DNA of 64,000 nucleotides from Candidatus Dechloromonas phosphorivorans (lineage in GTDB: Bacteria > Pseudomonadota > Gammaproteobacteria > Burkholderiales > Rhodocyclaceae). The DNA is taken from contig JADKIP010000017.1 in assembly GCA_016721185.1 (NCBI GenBank), forward strand, positions 1 through 64,000. Reading direction: 5' to 3'. How positions within the stretch are numbered: the first letter of the stretch is position 1; each line of letters opens with the position of its first letter. The position numbers and the translations under genes were made by a program. Positions 1-8,470 of this stretch are shown here, one piece after another. The notes below the pieces were generated by a model, which was not told the DNA's origin, did not search any database, and worked only from the letters and a program-made list of their open reading frames with translations.

Positions 1-124
1 CGCGATTGACCAGATCGCCAACCAGCCAGAGGCGGTCAGCGGCCGGGTCGAACGCACAAAGTTCGAGCAAGCGGCACAGGGAGTCGTAACAGCCCTGAAT
101 ATCGCCGATTGCGTAGGTGGCCAT
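1..124 (-). CDS. apaH: ApaH, diadenosine tetraphosphatase (partial)
   Basis: Only the first 41 codons are present; the gene runs off the left edge. Read on the minus strand, the N-terminus shows GDIQGC and, 30 residues on, GDLVNRG, the first two metallophosphatase motifs of the ApaH family. ApaH hydrolyses Ap4A symmetrically to two ADP. Its ATG shares one base with the glmS stop (TAATG), so the two are probably translated from one transcript. Identification is firm for a fragment because both metal-binding motifs are intact. Confidence 0.88.
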   Translation of the reverse strand, partial: MATYAIGDIQGCYDSLCRLLELCAFDPAADRLWLVGDLVNR

Positions 125-1947
125 TACTCCACCGTGACCGATTTCGCCAGATTACGTGGCTTGTCGACGTCGGTTCCCTTGACCAAGGCAACGTGATACG
201 ACAACAGTTGCAATGGAATAACGTGCAGGATTGGCGACAGTTCGCCGTAGTGCTCGGGCAGACGCAGGACGTGCACACCTTCCGATTCCGCCATTTCGGA
301 GTCGGCATCGGCGAAGACGTAAAGCTCGCCGCCGCGAGCCTGAACTTCCTTGAGGTTCGATTTCAGCTTGTCGAGCAACTGGTCGTTCGGGGCGATGGAG
401 ATAACTGGCATGTCGGCATCGACCAGCGCCAGCGGGCCATGTTTGAGTTCGCCGGCCGGGTAGGCTTCGGCGTGGATGTAGGAGATCTCCTTGAGCTTCA
501 GGGCACCTTCCATGGCGATCGGGTAATGTCGGCCACGGCCGAGGAAAAGGGCGTGGTGTTTGTCGGCAAAACGCTTTGCCCAGACCTCGATATCGCTTTC
601 CAGTTCGAGCACCTTGTTGACCGCAACCGGCAGATGGCGGAGCTGGTCGATGTAGACACTTTCCTGACCTGGCGTCAGGCGCTCCTTGACTTTGGCCATG
701 ACCAGCGTCAGCAGGAAGAGTGCGGCGAGCTGGGTGGTGAAGGCTTTGGTCGAGGCGACACCGATTTCCGGGCCGGCGCGGGTGATGAAGCGCAGGGCGC
801 ATTCGCGGACGATGGCGGATTCCGGCACATTGCAGATGGCCAGTGTCTTCATTTGGCCGAGCGACTTGGCATGGCGCAAGGCTGCCAGCGTGTCGGCGGT
901 TTCGCCGGATTGCGAAATGGCAACGATGAGCTGGCGCGGGTTGGCGACCGAGGTGCGATAGCGGTACTCGCTGGCAATTTCCACGTTGCAGGTCACGCCG
1001 GCAATGGCTTCGAGCCAGTAGCGGGCGGTGAAGCCGGAGTGGCTGCTGGTGCCGCAGGCAAGGATCAGGATCGAGTCGACGTCGGCCATCAGATTGGCGG
1101 CGTCGGCACCGAAAATGCCAGGCTGAATGCTCTTGCTGCCGCCGACGATTTCCAGGGTGTTGGCCAGCGCTTCCGGCTGCTCGAAGATTTCCTTCTGCAT
1201 GTAGTGCTGGTAATTGCCGAGTTCGACGGCTGCGGCAGAAAGCTGGGAGACATGCACCGGGCGCTCGACCGGCGTGCCGTCGAGGCGGGTGATTTTGACG
1301 CTGGTTGCGGTCAACTCGGCAATGTCGCCATTTTCGAGGTAGACCATGTTGCGCGTGACTTGCAGCAGGGCCGAGGCGTCGGAAGCGGCGTAATTGCCGG
1401 TGTCGGAAACACCGAGCAGAAGCGGCGAGCCTTCGCGGGCGACGATGACCTTGCCGGGCTGGCTATGGTCAATGACGGCTATGGCGTAGGCGCCGACCAG
1501 TTGGCGGCAGGTGATCTGTACGGCCTTGAAAAGATCGGGTTCGCGCTTTAGCGTGGCTTCAAGGAGATGGGCGATGCTTTCGGTGTCGGTGTCGGAGGTA
1601 AAGACGTAGCCTTGGGCCGTCAGGTCGCGGCGCAGGCTTTCGTAGTTTTCGATGATGCCGTTATGAACGACCGCAATCGAGCCGGAAACATGCGGGTGGG
1701 CATTGCGTTCGCTGGGTACGCCGTGGGTTGCCCAGCGGGTGTGCGCGATGCCGGTGACTGACTGGGTGTTGGCTGAGCCAATTTCCAGTTCAGCGACGCG
1801 GCCAACCGAGCGGACGCGTTCGATGCTGGCGCCGCTGATGACGGCCAAACCAGCCGAGTCGTAGCCGCGGTATTCGAGTTTCTTCAGGCCCTCAACGAGG
1901 ACGGGAACGATGTTCTTGCCGGCTGCTGCTGCGACGATGCCACACAT
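124..1947 (-). CDS. glmS: Glutamine-fructose-6-phosphate aminotransferase
   Basis: 607 residues, the usual length for bacterial GlmS. It makes glucosamine-6-phosphate from fructose-6-phosphate and glutamine, the entry step to UDP-GlcNAc for peptidoglycan and LPS. The protein starts MCGIV, giving the Cys2 nucleophile of the class II glutaminase domain (residues 2 to about 220). Two SIS sugar-isomerase domains follow (about 290-600), and the C-terminus ends in the conserved DKPRNLAKSVTVE. It lies between a sugar-nucleotide epimerase upstream and apaH downstream, all on the minus strand. An imperfect hairpin occupies its leader; no glmS ribozyme core was recognised. Confidence 0.97.
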   Translation of the reverse strand: MCGIVAAAAGKNIVPVLVEGLKKLEYRGYDSAGLAVISGASIERVRSVGRVAELEIGSANTQSVTGIAHTRWATHGVPSERNAHPHVSGSIAVVHNGIIENYESLRRDLTAQGYVFTSDTDTESIAHLLEATLKREPDLFKAVQITCRQLVGAYAIAVIDHSQPGKVIVAREGSPLLLGVSDTGNYAASDASALLQVTRNMVYLENGDIAELTATSVKITRLDGTPVERPVHVSQLSAAAVELGNYQHYMQKEIFEQPEALANTLEIVGGSKSIQPGIFGADAANLMADVDSILILACGTSSHSGFTARYWLEAIAGVTCNVEIASEYRYRTSVANPRQLIVAISQSGETADTLAALRHAKSLGQMKTLAICNVPESAIVRECALRFITRAGPEIGVASTKAFTTQLAALFLLTLVMAKVKERLTPGQESVYIDQLRHLPVAVNKVLELESDIEVWAKRFADKHHALFLGRGRHYPIAMEGALKLKEISYIHAEAYPAGELKHGPLALVDADMPVISIAPNDQLLDKLKSNLKEVQARGGELYVFADADSEMAESEGVHVLRLPEHYGELSPILHVIPLQLLSYHVALVKGTDVDKPRNLAKSVTVE

Positions 1948-1978
1948 TTGTTTAGCTCTCTCAGTAGGAAGTTCGGGA

Positions 1979-2034
1979 GTTGTTAGCAGGGGGAGCTACC
2001 AGGGGTTTTTGCTAACCACTCCCCTACTAACAAC
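1979..2034 (-). repeat. Imperfect inverted repeat in the glmS leader
   Basis: On the plus strand the left arm at 1979-1995 (GTTGTTAGCAGGGGGAG) pairs with the right arm at 2019-2034 (CTCCCCTACTAACAAC), with one mismatch and one bulge. The loop is 23 nt. It begins at the epimerase stop codon and fills the 86-bp gap before glmS. There is no clear run of U after it, so it is not a typical terminator; a 5' UTR structure acting on glmS is an inference only. Confidence 0.45.
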
Positions 2035-3041
2035 TAACATTTGTAGTACTCGCGATACCAGGCAACAAAGCGGCCGACGCCGTCCTCGACGGTGGTATCC
2101 GGGACGAAACCGACCCACTCGTTGAGCAAATCCGTATTTGCGTAAGTGGCGGGTACATCGCCGTCCTGCAGCGGCAAGAGGCGTTTCTCTGCCTTCTGGC
2201 CGAGCGCATTTTCAATGGCGCCGATGAAGTCCAGTAGCTGAACCGGATTGTTGTTGCCGATGTTGAAAACGCGGTAAGGCGCGTTGCTTGTCGCAGGGTC
2301 GGCAGAAATTGCATCATATTCCGGGTTGACCGCAGCATTCTTGTCGAGCACACGGATGACGCCTTCAACGATGTCATCGACGTAGGTGAAGTCGCGCTTC
2401 ATGTCGCCGTGGTTGAAAACGTCGATCGGCCGGCCTTCGAGGATGGCTTTGGTGAACAGGAAGAGCGCCATGTCCGGGCGGCCCCAGGGGCCATAGACCG
2501 TGAAGAAGCGCAGCCCCGTCGTTGGCAGGCCGTAGAGGTGGCTGTAGGTATGCGCCATCAACTCATTGGCCTTCTTGGTGGCGGCGTAGAGGCTGACCGG
2601 GTGATCGACGCTGTCATGTTCGGAGAACGGCATCTTGGTGTTGCCGCCGTAAACACTGGAACTGGAGGCGTACACCAGATGCGCCACCTTGTTGTGGCGG
2701 CAGCCTTCGAGAATATTGGTGAAGCCGACGATGTTGCTCTCGATGTAGGCGTGCGGATTTTGCAGCGAGTAGCGGACGCCGGCCTGCGCGGCCAGGTGAA
2801 TGACTTTGTCGAATTTTTCGGCGGCAAACAACGCGTCCATTCCGGTGCGATCAGCGACATCCAGTTTGACGAAGCGGAAGTTGGCATGGCTGGTCAATCT
2901 GGCCAAGCGGCTTTCCTTGAGACTGACCTCGTAATAGTCATTCATGTTGTCGAGGCCGACGACTTGGTCGCCCCGTGCCAAGAGGCGCAATGAGGCAGTT
3001 GAGCCGATAAAGCCGGCAGCGCCGGTCACGAGAATTTTCAC
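2034..3041 (-). CDS. NAD-dependent UDP-glucuronate 4-epimerase-type protein
   Basis: 335 residues of the extended short-chain dehydrogenase family. The Rossmann motif GAAGFIG is at residues 7-13, the catalytic Ser lies in ASSSSVYG and the YxxxK pair in LYAATKK (about residue 150). The segments AAQAGVRYSL and GDMKRDFTYVDDIV are characteristic of the CapI/LpsL/WbnF group, which interconverts UDP-glucuronate and UDP-galacturonate for surface polysaccharide. The gene sits with LPS-core genes, which fits. A related specificity (for example UDP-glucose or UDP-GlcNAc epimerase) cannot be excluded from sequence alone. Confidence 0.85.
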   Translation of the reverse strand: MKILVTGAAGFIGSTASLRLLARGDQVVGLDNMNDYYEVSLKESRLARLTSHANFRFVKLDVADRTGMDALFAAEKFDKVIHLAAQAGVRYSLQNPHAYIESNIVGFTNILEGCRHNKVAHLVYASSSSVYGGNTKMPFSEHDSVDHPVSLYAATKKANELMAHTYSHLYGLPTTGLRFFTVYGPWGRPDMALFLFTKAILEGRPIDVFNHGDMKRDFTYVDDIVEGVIRVLDKNAAVNPEYDAISADPATSNAPYRVFNIGNNNPVQLLDFIGAIENALGQKAEKRLLPLQDGDVPATYANTDLLNEWVGFVPDTTVEDGVGRFVAWYREYYKC

Positions 3042-3071
3042 GGGTGAGCCCTTTGCACGAAAGTCTGAATT

Positions 3072-3848
3072 TTACCGCAGTGCAGCATCGGAATGCTGTC
3101 GCTCCAGCATTTTGGAATATTTTATGAAGCTGTTGAAACAGCCGATGGCAATGTGAATCAGCCCCGGCAGGCCGTCACGGAAGCCCTGGCGAATAAAATA
3201 AAACTTGATGAAACGAATCAGTGGGCTGAGCGCAATGCGCCCGAGACTGGCGCGCTTGCCCGCAGCCAGGGCGGCATCGGCTGCCAGGGTGGTGTAGCGG
3301 TTTTGTTTGGTCAGGTAGCTGGCCAGTGATTCGGCCGAATCGTGCAACAGATCGCCGTTCAATGTGCCGACAGGCGATTCGGTCAGTACGTGTTCATGCA
3401 CGAGATCTTCCGACCAATGAGCGCTGTCCCGATGAAAAAAACGCAGGTTCCAGTCTGGATAACCTTCCCCGTGGCGAAGATAGCGCCCGAGAAAGCGGTT
3501 GCAGCGGGCAAATCGATAGACTTCCATGGCTGGCTTGGGGAAGGTGGCAACGATACTTTGGCGTAAGGTGGGCGTTACCCGCTCGTCGGCATCCAGGCAT
3601 AGCACCCAGTCATGTTTTGCCTGGGAAACAGCGAAGCGCTTCTGCGGACCAAAGCCGAGCCAGGTTTGCTCAATAACCCGTGCACCGAAACGTCGGGCAA
3701 TCTCTAAAGTTGCGTCCTGGCTGCCTGAATCGACCACCAGTATCTCGTCGACGAAGTCAAGGCTGGCCAAGCACTGTTCCAGGCTGGCAGCGGCGTTACA
3801 GGTAATTAGTACCGCCGATAGAGGCAGCTTGGCGGGAGATGGGAGCAT
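3072..3848 (-). CDS. Family 2 glycosyltransferase, WaaE/KdtX-like
   Basis: 258 residues. The N-terminus has the GT2 pattern: LSAVLITCNAA, then EILVVDSGSQDAT, and the nucleotide-sugar/metal motif CLDADERVTP near residue 90. The mid-section FFHRDSAHWSEDLVHEHV and the C-terminal amphipathic YFIRQGFRDGLPGL match the KdtX/WaaE group, which adds glucose to the LPS inner core. It is divergent from waaC with only 46 bp between the starts, and waaA follows waaC, so the role is most likely LPS core assembly. The exact sugar and acceptor are not shown by sequence. Confidence 0.85.
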   Translation of the reverse strand: MLPSPAKLPLSAVLITCNAAASLEQCLASLDFVDEILVVDSGSQDATLEIARRFGARVIEQTWLGFGPQKRFAVSQAKHDWVLCLDADERVTPTLRQSIVATFPKPAMEVYRFARCNRFLGRYLRHGEGYPDWNLRFFHRDSAHWSEDLVHEHVLTESPVGTLNGDLLHDSAESLASYLTKQNRYTTLAADAALAAGKRASLGRIALSPLIRFIKFYFIRQGFRDGLPGLIHIAIGCFNSFIKYSKMLERQHSDAALR

Positions 3849-3855
3849 CGGAGGC

Positions 3856-3861
3856 TATAAT
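3856..3861 (+). promoter_or_regulatory. Candidate -10 box for waaC
   Basis: A perfect TATAAT lies in the 46-bp gap between the divergent glycosyltransferase and waaC starts, 33 bp before the waaC ATG. The only -35-like hexamer (TTGGCG at 3829-3834) is 21 bp away, too far for a normal sigma-70 spacer, so the assignment rests on the -10 alone. Confidence 0.4.
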
Positions 3862-3894
3862 GGACGGCTAGCGAATTTTAAGGGCCTTTCGCCG

Positions 3895-4860
3895 ATGCTC
3901 AAAGTGCTGCTGATCAAAATGTCATCCATGGGCGATCTTGTGCACAACTTGCCATTGGTCAGCGATATTCGCGCGCATTTTCCCGACGCCCAAATCGATT
4001 GGGTGGCCGAAGAGGCCTACGCCCCGATACCGTCGCTGCATCCTGCCGTCAGACAAGTGATCCCGGTCGCCTGGCGCCGTTGGCGACGTTCGCTGGGGCA
4101 GGCAAAGACCTGGCAAGAAATGAAGACGTTTGCGGCAACGCTGCGTGCGGTCGACTACGACTTGATCCTCGATACGCAAGGGCTATACAAGAGCGTTGTG
4201 GTTGCCTTGCTGGCTCATGGCGATATCGTTGGCGGTGACCGATCCAGTATAAAAGAGGGTGGCGCGGCGCTGTTTTATAACAAACGCCTCCCGATTTCCC
4301 GGGCGCGCCATGTGATTGAGCGCTGTCGCGCGGTGGGCGCCGGTGCGCTGGGTTACGCCGCCGATACGCCACCGGTTTTTGGCATCTCTGCTGAGCCACT
4401 GCGGGCGGCATGGTTGCCGTCCGATCCCTATTGCGTTCTCATGCACGCCGCCAGTCGCCCGGAAAAGCTGTGGCCGGAAGCGCACTGGAGGGCGCTTGGT
4501 CTTTACCTGCAGCAGCGCGGGCTACGCGCGGCTTTGCCGTGGGGTAGCCCGGAGGAGCGTGCACGCAGCGAACGTTTGGCGGCGCTTATCTCCGGTGCCA
4601 TCGTGCCACCATTAATGGGACTCGATGTTGCAGCCCGCTTTCTCGCGGGCGCCGAGCTAGTGGTCGGGTTAGATACCGGATTTACCCATTTTGCGGCCGC
4701 CTTGGCCCGACCGACTGTCGGGATATTTTGCGACTCTGATGGCGAACAGGCTGCGGTTTACGGCGATGCTTATTGCAAGAGCTTTGGCAAAAAAGGTGCA
4801 CCGCCGCCTTACGACACCATCTTCCGTGCCGTTGAGGCCGCGCTGGAGAGCGCCGTTTAG
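3895..4860 (+). CDS. waaC: LPS heptosyltransferase I
   Basis: 321 residues, a typical WaaC length. It transfers the first L-glycero-D-manno-heptose onto Kdo2-lipid A at the inner face of the inner membrane. The N-terminus VLLIKMSSMGDLVHNLP is the family signature, and the C-terminal domain has HAASRPEKLWP and VGLDTGFTHFAAAL, the GT9 nucleotide-sugar site. The reading frame is open for 369 bases upstream, but the ATG at 3895 is chosen because the family N-terminus begins there and the upstream part is antisense to the divergent glycosyltransferase. waaA starts 12 bp downstream, so the two probably form an operon. Confidence 0.95.
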   Translation: MLKVLLIKMSSMGDLVHNLPLVSDIRAHFPDAQIDWVAEEAYAPIPSLHPAVRQVIPVAWRRWRRSLGQAKTWQEMKTFAATLRAVDYDLILDTQGLYKSVVVALLAHGDIVGGDRSSIKEGGAALFYNKRLPISRARHVIERCRAVGAGALGYAADTPPVFGISAEPLRAAWLPSDPYCVLMHAASRPEKLWPEAHWRALGLYLQQRGLRAALPWGSPEERARSERLAALISGAIVPPLMGLDVAARFLAGAELVVGLDTGFTHFAAALARPTVGIFCDSDGEQAAVYGDAYCKSFGKKGAPPPYDTIFRAVEAALESAV

Positions 4861-4872
4861 CGCCGGCTCTCA

Positions 4873-6129
4873 ATGCGGCTGATTTATTCGCTCGTTCTCT
4901 ATCTCATCACCCCGCTGATCTGGCTGCGCCTGCTTTGGCGTGCTCGTAAACAGCCCGAGTATTTGCGGCACCTTGGCGAACGTTATGGCTTTTATCGCCA
5001 GCCGGTGCCCAAAAAGCTGATCTGGGTACATGCCGTTTCCGTCGGTGAAACCCGCGCCGCCCAACCGCTGATTGATGGCCTGCTGGTTAAATGGCCGGAT
5101 CACCGGGTATTGCTTACCGGCATGACGCCAACCGGCCGTGAAACCGGGACGCAGGTTTATGGCGACAGGGTGATGCAAGCCTATCTGCCCTATGACTACC
5201 CTGCTGCGGTCGACCGCTTTTTTTGCCATTTTTCACCGGCTTTCGGTGTCTTGATGGAAACTGAAATTTGGCCCAATCTGCTGCAGGCAGCCAAAAATCA
5301 CGAGGTGCCGGTCATGCTGGCCAATGCCCGTCTTTCAGTGCGTTCAGCGCGCGGCTACGGCAAGCTTGGCGGGCTGTTTTGCCCCGCCTTTGCCGCCCTG
5401 AGTGGCGTTGCGGCGCAGACGGCAAGTGATGCAACCCGGATCGCGGCCTTGGGCGCCAGCCCTGTTGAAGTCTGCGGCAATCTAAAGTTCGATGTCACCC
5501 CCAGTTCCGAAAACATCAGTCTTGGTCAGCGCTGGCGAGCAGCAATCAGTGGTCGCTCCATCTGGCTGGCGGCCAGTACGCGCGATGGTGAAGAGTTGTT
5601 GATCCTTGACGCCTGGCGTCAGATGGGCGTCCCAAAAGCCCTGCTTGTGCTGGTTCCGCGTCACCCGCAGCGCTTCGACGCAGTCGCTGAATTGCTAAAG
5701 CAGCAGGGGTTGAACTCAATCCGGCGCAGTGCTGGCATGCCATCGTCCGAAACGCAGGTCTGGCTGGGTGACAGCATGGGTGAAATGGCTGCTTACTACA
5801 CACTGGCTGATCTAGCATTCATCGGTGGCAGCTTGTTGCCGCTAGGCGGGCAGAACCTGATCGAAGCCGCCGCCTGCGCCTGCCCAGTACTGGTTGGACC
5901 GCACACCTTTAATTTTCTGCTGGCAACCGATGATGCGATCGCCAGCGGTGCGGCGCTGCGGGTTGAGTCGCCGCAGGCCTTGGCGCTAGCGGTGGCAAAC
6001 TTGCTTGGGAACAAGGCCGAGTTGGCCGCAATGCGCGCTGCAGCAACTGCTTTTGCGCTGGCGCATCAAGGCGCGACGCAGCGCATGTTGAGGCTTATTG
6101 AACGTTGGTCGGGTCGAGCAGGGTGTTGA
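4873..6129 (+). CDS. waaA: 3-deoxy-D-manno-octulosonic acid (Kdo) transferase
   Basis: 418 residues, the usual KdtA/WaaA size. It attaches Kdo to lipid IVA, making Kdo2-lipid A. An N-terminal membrane anchor (residues 3-22) is followed by WVHAVSVGET (about 50-60), LLTGMTPTGRE, and LMETEIWPNL, which holds the conserved glutamate of the family. The C-terminal half contains VPRHPQRF and FIGGSLLPLGGQNLIEAAA, the GT30 donor-binding region. It follows waaC by 12 bp. Its last 35 bases overlap the 3' end of the convergent tolC gene. Confidence 0.96.
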   Translation: MRLIYSLVLYLITPLIWLRLLWRARKQPEYLRHLGERYGFYRQPVPKKLIWVHAVSVGETRAAQPLIDGLLVKWPDHRVLLTGMTPTGRETGTQVYGDRVMQAYLPYDYPAAVDRFFCHFSPAFGVLMETEIWPNLLQAAKNHEVPVMLANARLSVRSARGYGKLGGLFCPAFAALSGVAAQTASDATRIAALGASPVEVCGNLKFDVTPSSENISLGQRWRAAISGRSIWLAASTRDGEELLILDAWRQMGVPKALLVLVPRHPQRFDAVAELLKQQGLNSIRRSAGMPSSETQVWLGDSMGEMAAYYTLADLAFIGGSLLPLGGQNLIEAAACACPVLVGPHTFNFLLATDDAIASGAALRVESPQALALAVANLLGNKAELAAMRAAATAFALAHQGATQRMLRLIERWSGRAGC

Positions 6130-7426
6130 TCTGAACGACGTCGTCCTCGCCCAGCGAGCCGACAGCAGCCTTCAGTTTTAACTGCGCCATCAGCGTATCA
6201 AGTGTCGCCTTGGCGAGATCACGACGCGTGACGTAAACCTGATTCTCGGCATTCAAGACATCGATATTGATGCGAACACCTACTTCGTAACCCAGCTTGT
6301 TGGATTCCAACGCTGATTGCGAGGAAATCAGTGCCGCCTTGAGTGCTCTGACCTGAGCCAGCCCGTTTACCACGCCTAGATAGTATTGCCGGGTAGAGAG
6401 CGCGGCGCCGCGGCGAGCGGCTTCAAGATTTGACTGGGCGGCTGTTCGGTTGGCCGCAGCCTCGCGTTGGCGTGAAACAACTTGCCCACCTTGAAATAGC
6501 GGCAGGTTGAGCTGGACACCGATATTCTGGAAGTCGGTATCGAGCAAACCCAGCGAGGTTGAACCAAAGGATTTGGAACTGCCCGCATTGGCAACCAGGT
6601 CAATGGTCGGGTAATGCCCGGCGCGCTGCTTATCCATTTCTCGGGCCGCAATATCCGCAACGGCTTGCTGGATCTGGACATTGATACTGTCTTTCTCGGC
6701 AGCGCTGACCCACTCCTTCATGTCAGATGGCTGTGGCGGGCTGAGCGTGGCATCCTTGCGGGTCGTTGCCAGCGGTCCCGGCTCCTTGCCGATAATCGAT
6801 TCCAGCGCCCGCTGCTTGACCTCAAGATCACTTTCGGCAGCAATTTCCTGCGCCAAGGCCAGATCAAAGCGCGCCTGTGCTTCGTGGCTATCCGTGATGG
6901 TCGCGGTACCGACTTCAAAATTCTTTTTGGCCGATTCAAGTTGTTGGCCAATCGCTGATTTGTTGGCGCGAACCGCCTTCAGATTTTCGATCGCATAAAT
7001 GATGTCGAAATAGGCTTGGGAAACACGCAGGATCAGATCCTGGCGGGCTTGGGCAAAGTTGGCTTCGGCCTGGACAACCTGCATTTTCGACTGATCGTAA
7101 GCAATCCAGTTTTGCCAGCGAAACAGTGGCTGGGACAGCGTTAGTTGATAGCTATTGCTGTTGAACTGCGGTTTTCCATTGAGGGCAGGGTTTGTCCGGA
7201 ACGCAACTTCGTTTTCATTCCACGCCGAACTACCCGACACGCTCAAGCTGGGCAGCAGGCCGGCACGGCCTTGCGGAATCTTCTCCCGACCGGCATCCAG
7301 TGTGGCTTGCGCCGCGGCGAAGTTTGGATCGTTCTGCTGCGCCTCTCGGTAAACCTGCATTAAATCTGCAGCAAAAACAGGGGAAGCGAGCAGCGGAGTG
7401 ATCAACAGCCAGGCCAGTTTTTTCAT
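6095..7426 (-). CDS. tolC: TolC-family outer-membrane efflux channel
   Basis: 443 residues. The start MKKLAWLLITPLLASPVFA is a signal peptide with an AxA cleavage site; the longer upstream frame lacks this, so the ATG at 7426 is chosen. The mature protein begins DLMQVYREAQQNDP and carries the repeated OEP domain with long coiled-coil helices (for example FEVGTATITDSHEAQAR and YEVGVRINIDVLNAE, the paired turn motifs). TolC trimers form the outer-membrane exit duct for type I secretion and RND or MacAB pumps. It is 7 bp downstream of the rhodanese gene in the order pcm-rhodanese-tolC, common in betaproteobacteria. Its 3' end overlaps waaA. Confidence 0.93.
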   Translation of the reverse strand: MKKLAWLLITPLLASPVFAADLMQVYREAQQNDPNFAAAQATLDAGREKIPQGRAGLLPSLSVSGSSAWNENEVAFRTNPALNGKPQFNSNSYQLTLSQPLFRWQNWIAYDQSKMQVVQAEANFAQARQDLILRVSQAYFDIIYAIENLKAVRANKSAIGQQLESAKKNFEVGTATITDSHEAQARFDLALAQEIAAESDLEVKQRALESIIGKEPGPLATTRKDATLSPPQPSDMKEWVSAAEKDSINVQIQQAVADIAAREMDKQRAGHYPTIDLVANAGSSKSFGSTSLGLLDTDFQNIGVQLNLPLFQGGQVVSRQREAAANRTAAQSNLEAARRGAALSTRQYYLGVVNGLAQVRALKAALISSQSALESNKLGYEVGVRINIDVLNAENQVYVTRRDLAKATLDTLMAQLKLKAAVGSLGEDDVVQINTLLDPTNVQ

Positions 7427-7433
7427 GCCATTC

Positions 7434-7757
7434 TCAGTAACGACGCATTGTGGGGTCAACTTCTGCAGCCCAGGCTTCAACCCCGCCCGCCAGATTGTGT
7501 ACGGAGGCATAGCCTTTTCGTTCCAGAAACATCGCGACCTGCATGCTGCGGCCCCCGTGGTGGCAGATCACCACAATCTCCTGGTCGGGATTCAGTTCTT
7601 CACAGCGCATCGGCACCAAATGCATGGGAATGTGTTGCGCGCCGGAGAGGCTGCACATCTCGATTTCCCAAGGTTCGCGCACATCAAGCAACAGCGGTTT
7701 GGCTTGGCTTTCGTCAGCTAACCAGTCAGCGAGTTGATGAGCGCGAATCTGTTTCAT
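7434..7757 (-). CDS. Rhodanese-domain protein
   Basis: 107 residues, a single rhodanese domain. The active-site loop ICHHGGRS carries the catalytic Cys65, preceded by LLLDVREPWE and followed by LAGGVEAW near the C-terminus. Single-domain rhodaneses carry sulfane sulfur as a persulfide; the physiological donor and acceptor are unknown here. The ATG at 7757 is chosen because it overlaps the pcm stop codon (TGATG), indicating translational coupling; an in-frame TTG lies one codon earlier. No signal peptide, so cytoplasmic. Confidence 0.9.
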   Translation of the reverse strand: MKQIRAHQLADWLADESQAKPLLLDVREPWEIEMCSLSGAQHIPMHLVPMRCEELNPDQEIVVICHHGGRSMQVAMFLERKGYASVHNLAGGVEAWAAEVDPTMRRY

Positions 7758-8410
7758 CAAAATGAAAAGCTTGTTTTCGCGGCAATGCCATCGAGCGGAG
7801 GAATGACCGTTTCAAAGAGGTTGACCGTGTTGAAGACACCCTCTGCCGTGCAAGTGATCAACTGGGCTTCCATGACTGGCGCTTCACCGACGACCACGGC
7901 CATGCGGCCACCAACGCGCAATTGCTTGAGCAGGGCATCGGGAAGTACGGGGACCGAGCCGGAGACGACGATGGCGTCATAGGGGCCGCGCTGAGCCCAG
8001 CCGTTTACGCCGTCGCCGATTTCGACCGTCACGTTGGTAATGCCGGCGCGTTGCAGGTTTTGCTTGGCGAACTCGGCCAGTTCCGGGCGGCATTCAACCG
8101 TCACCACATGCTCGGCGTGTGCTGCCAGCAAAGCGGCCATATAACCGCTGCCGGTGCCGATTTCCAGTACCTTGTCGGTATTCTTGATGCCTAGTTCCTG
8201 AAGTTGTTTCGCTTCAATCTTGGGGGCCAGCATAACCTGACCGCTACCGAGCGGAATTTCCAGATCGGCAAAAGCGAGATTACGGTAGGCGGGCGGGGCG
8301 AAATCTTCACGCTTGACAACAAAAAGCAGGTCAAGAACCTTTTGATCCAGAACTTCCCAAGGCCGGATTTGCTGTTCGATCATGTTGAAGCGTGCTTGCT
8401 CGATATTCAT
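7757..8410 (-). CDS. pcm: Protein-L-isoaspartate O-methyltransferase family protein
   Basis: 217 residues. The SAM-binding motif I is VLEIGTGSGYMAALLA (about residues 86-101); the N-terminal region has FNMIEQQIRPWEVLD, and IPLGSGQVMLAPKIEA replaces the usual PIGxGQTISQP substrate loop. Typical Pcm enzymes methylate isoaspartyl residues to start their repair. The altered substrate loop (MLAPKIEA) is common in this tolC-linked subgroup and leaves room for a different substrate. The stop codon overlaps the rhodanese start. A short inverted repeat lies just upstream. Confidence 0.85.
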   Translation of the reverse strand: MNIEQARFNMIEQQIRPWEVLDQKVLDLLFVVKREDFAPPAYRNLAFADLEIPLGSGQVMLAPKIEAKQLQELGIKNTDKVLEIGTGSGYMAALLAAHAEHVVTVECRPELAEFAKQNLQRAGITNVTVEIGDGVNGWAQRGPYDAIVVSGSVPVLPDALLKQLRVGGRMAVVVGEAPVMEAQLITCTAEGVFNTVNLFETVIPPLDGIAAKTSFSF

Positions 8411-8430
8411 TTGGGTCTCCGCAGACTTAA

Positions 8431-8448
8431 TATTAGCACAGACTAATA
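8431..8448. repeat. TATTAG-N6-CTAATA inverted repeat upstream of pcm
   Basis: Perfect 6-bp arms with a 6-bp spacer, centred about 29 bp before the pcm ATG, in an AT-rich stretch between pcm and the tetR stop. It could be a protein-binding site over the pcm promoter. It is too short to be sure. Confidence 0.3.
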
Positions 8449-8470
8449 TATTGATTCGGACAAAAATAAA

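Noticed and set aside
109..1551. 480-codon open frame antisense to glmS
   Set aside because: It lies wholly over glmS in a high-GC gene, gives no recognisable protein and has no ribosome-binding site; such mirror frames are common at this base composition.
1948..2033. glmS ribozyme in the glmS leader
   Set aside because: The gap is only 86 bp and shows a simple stem; the ribozyme core is longer and is known mainly from Firmicutes.
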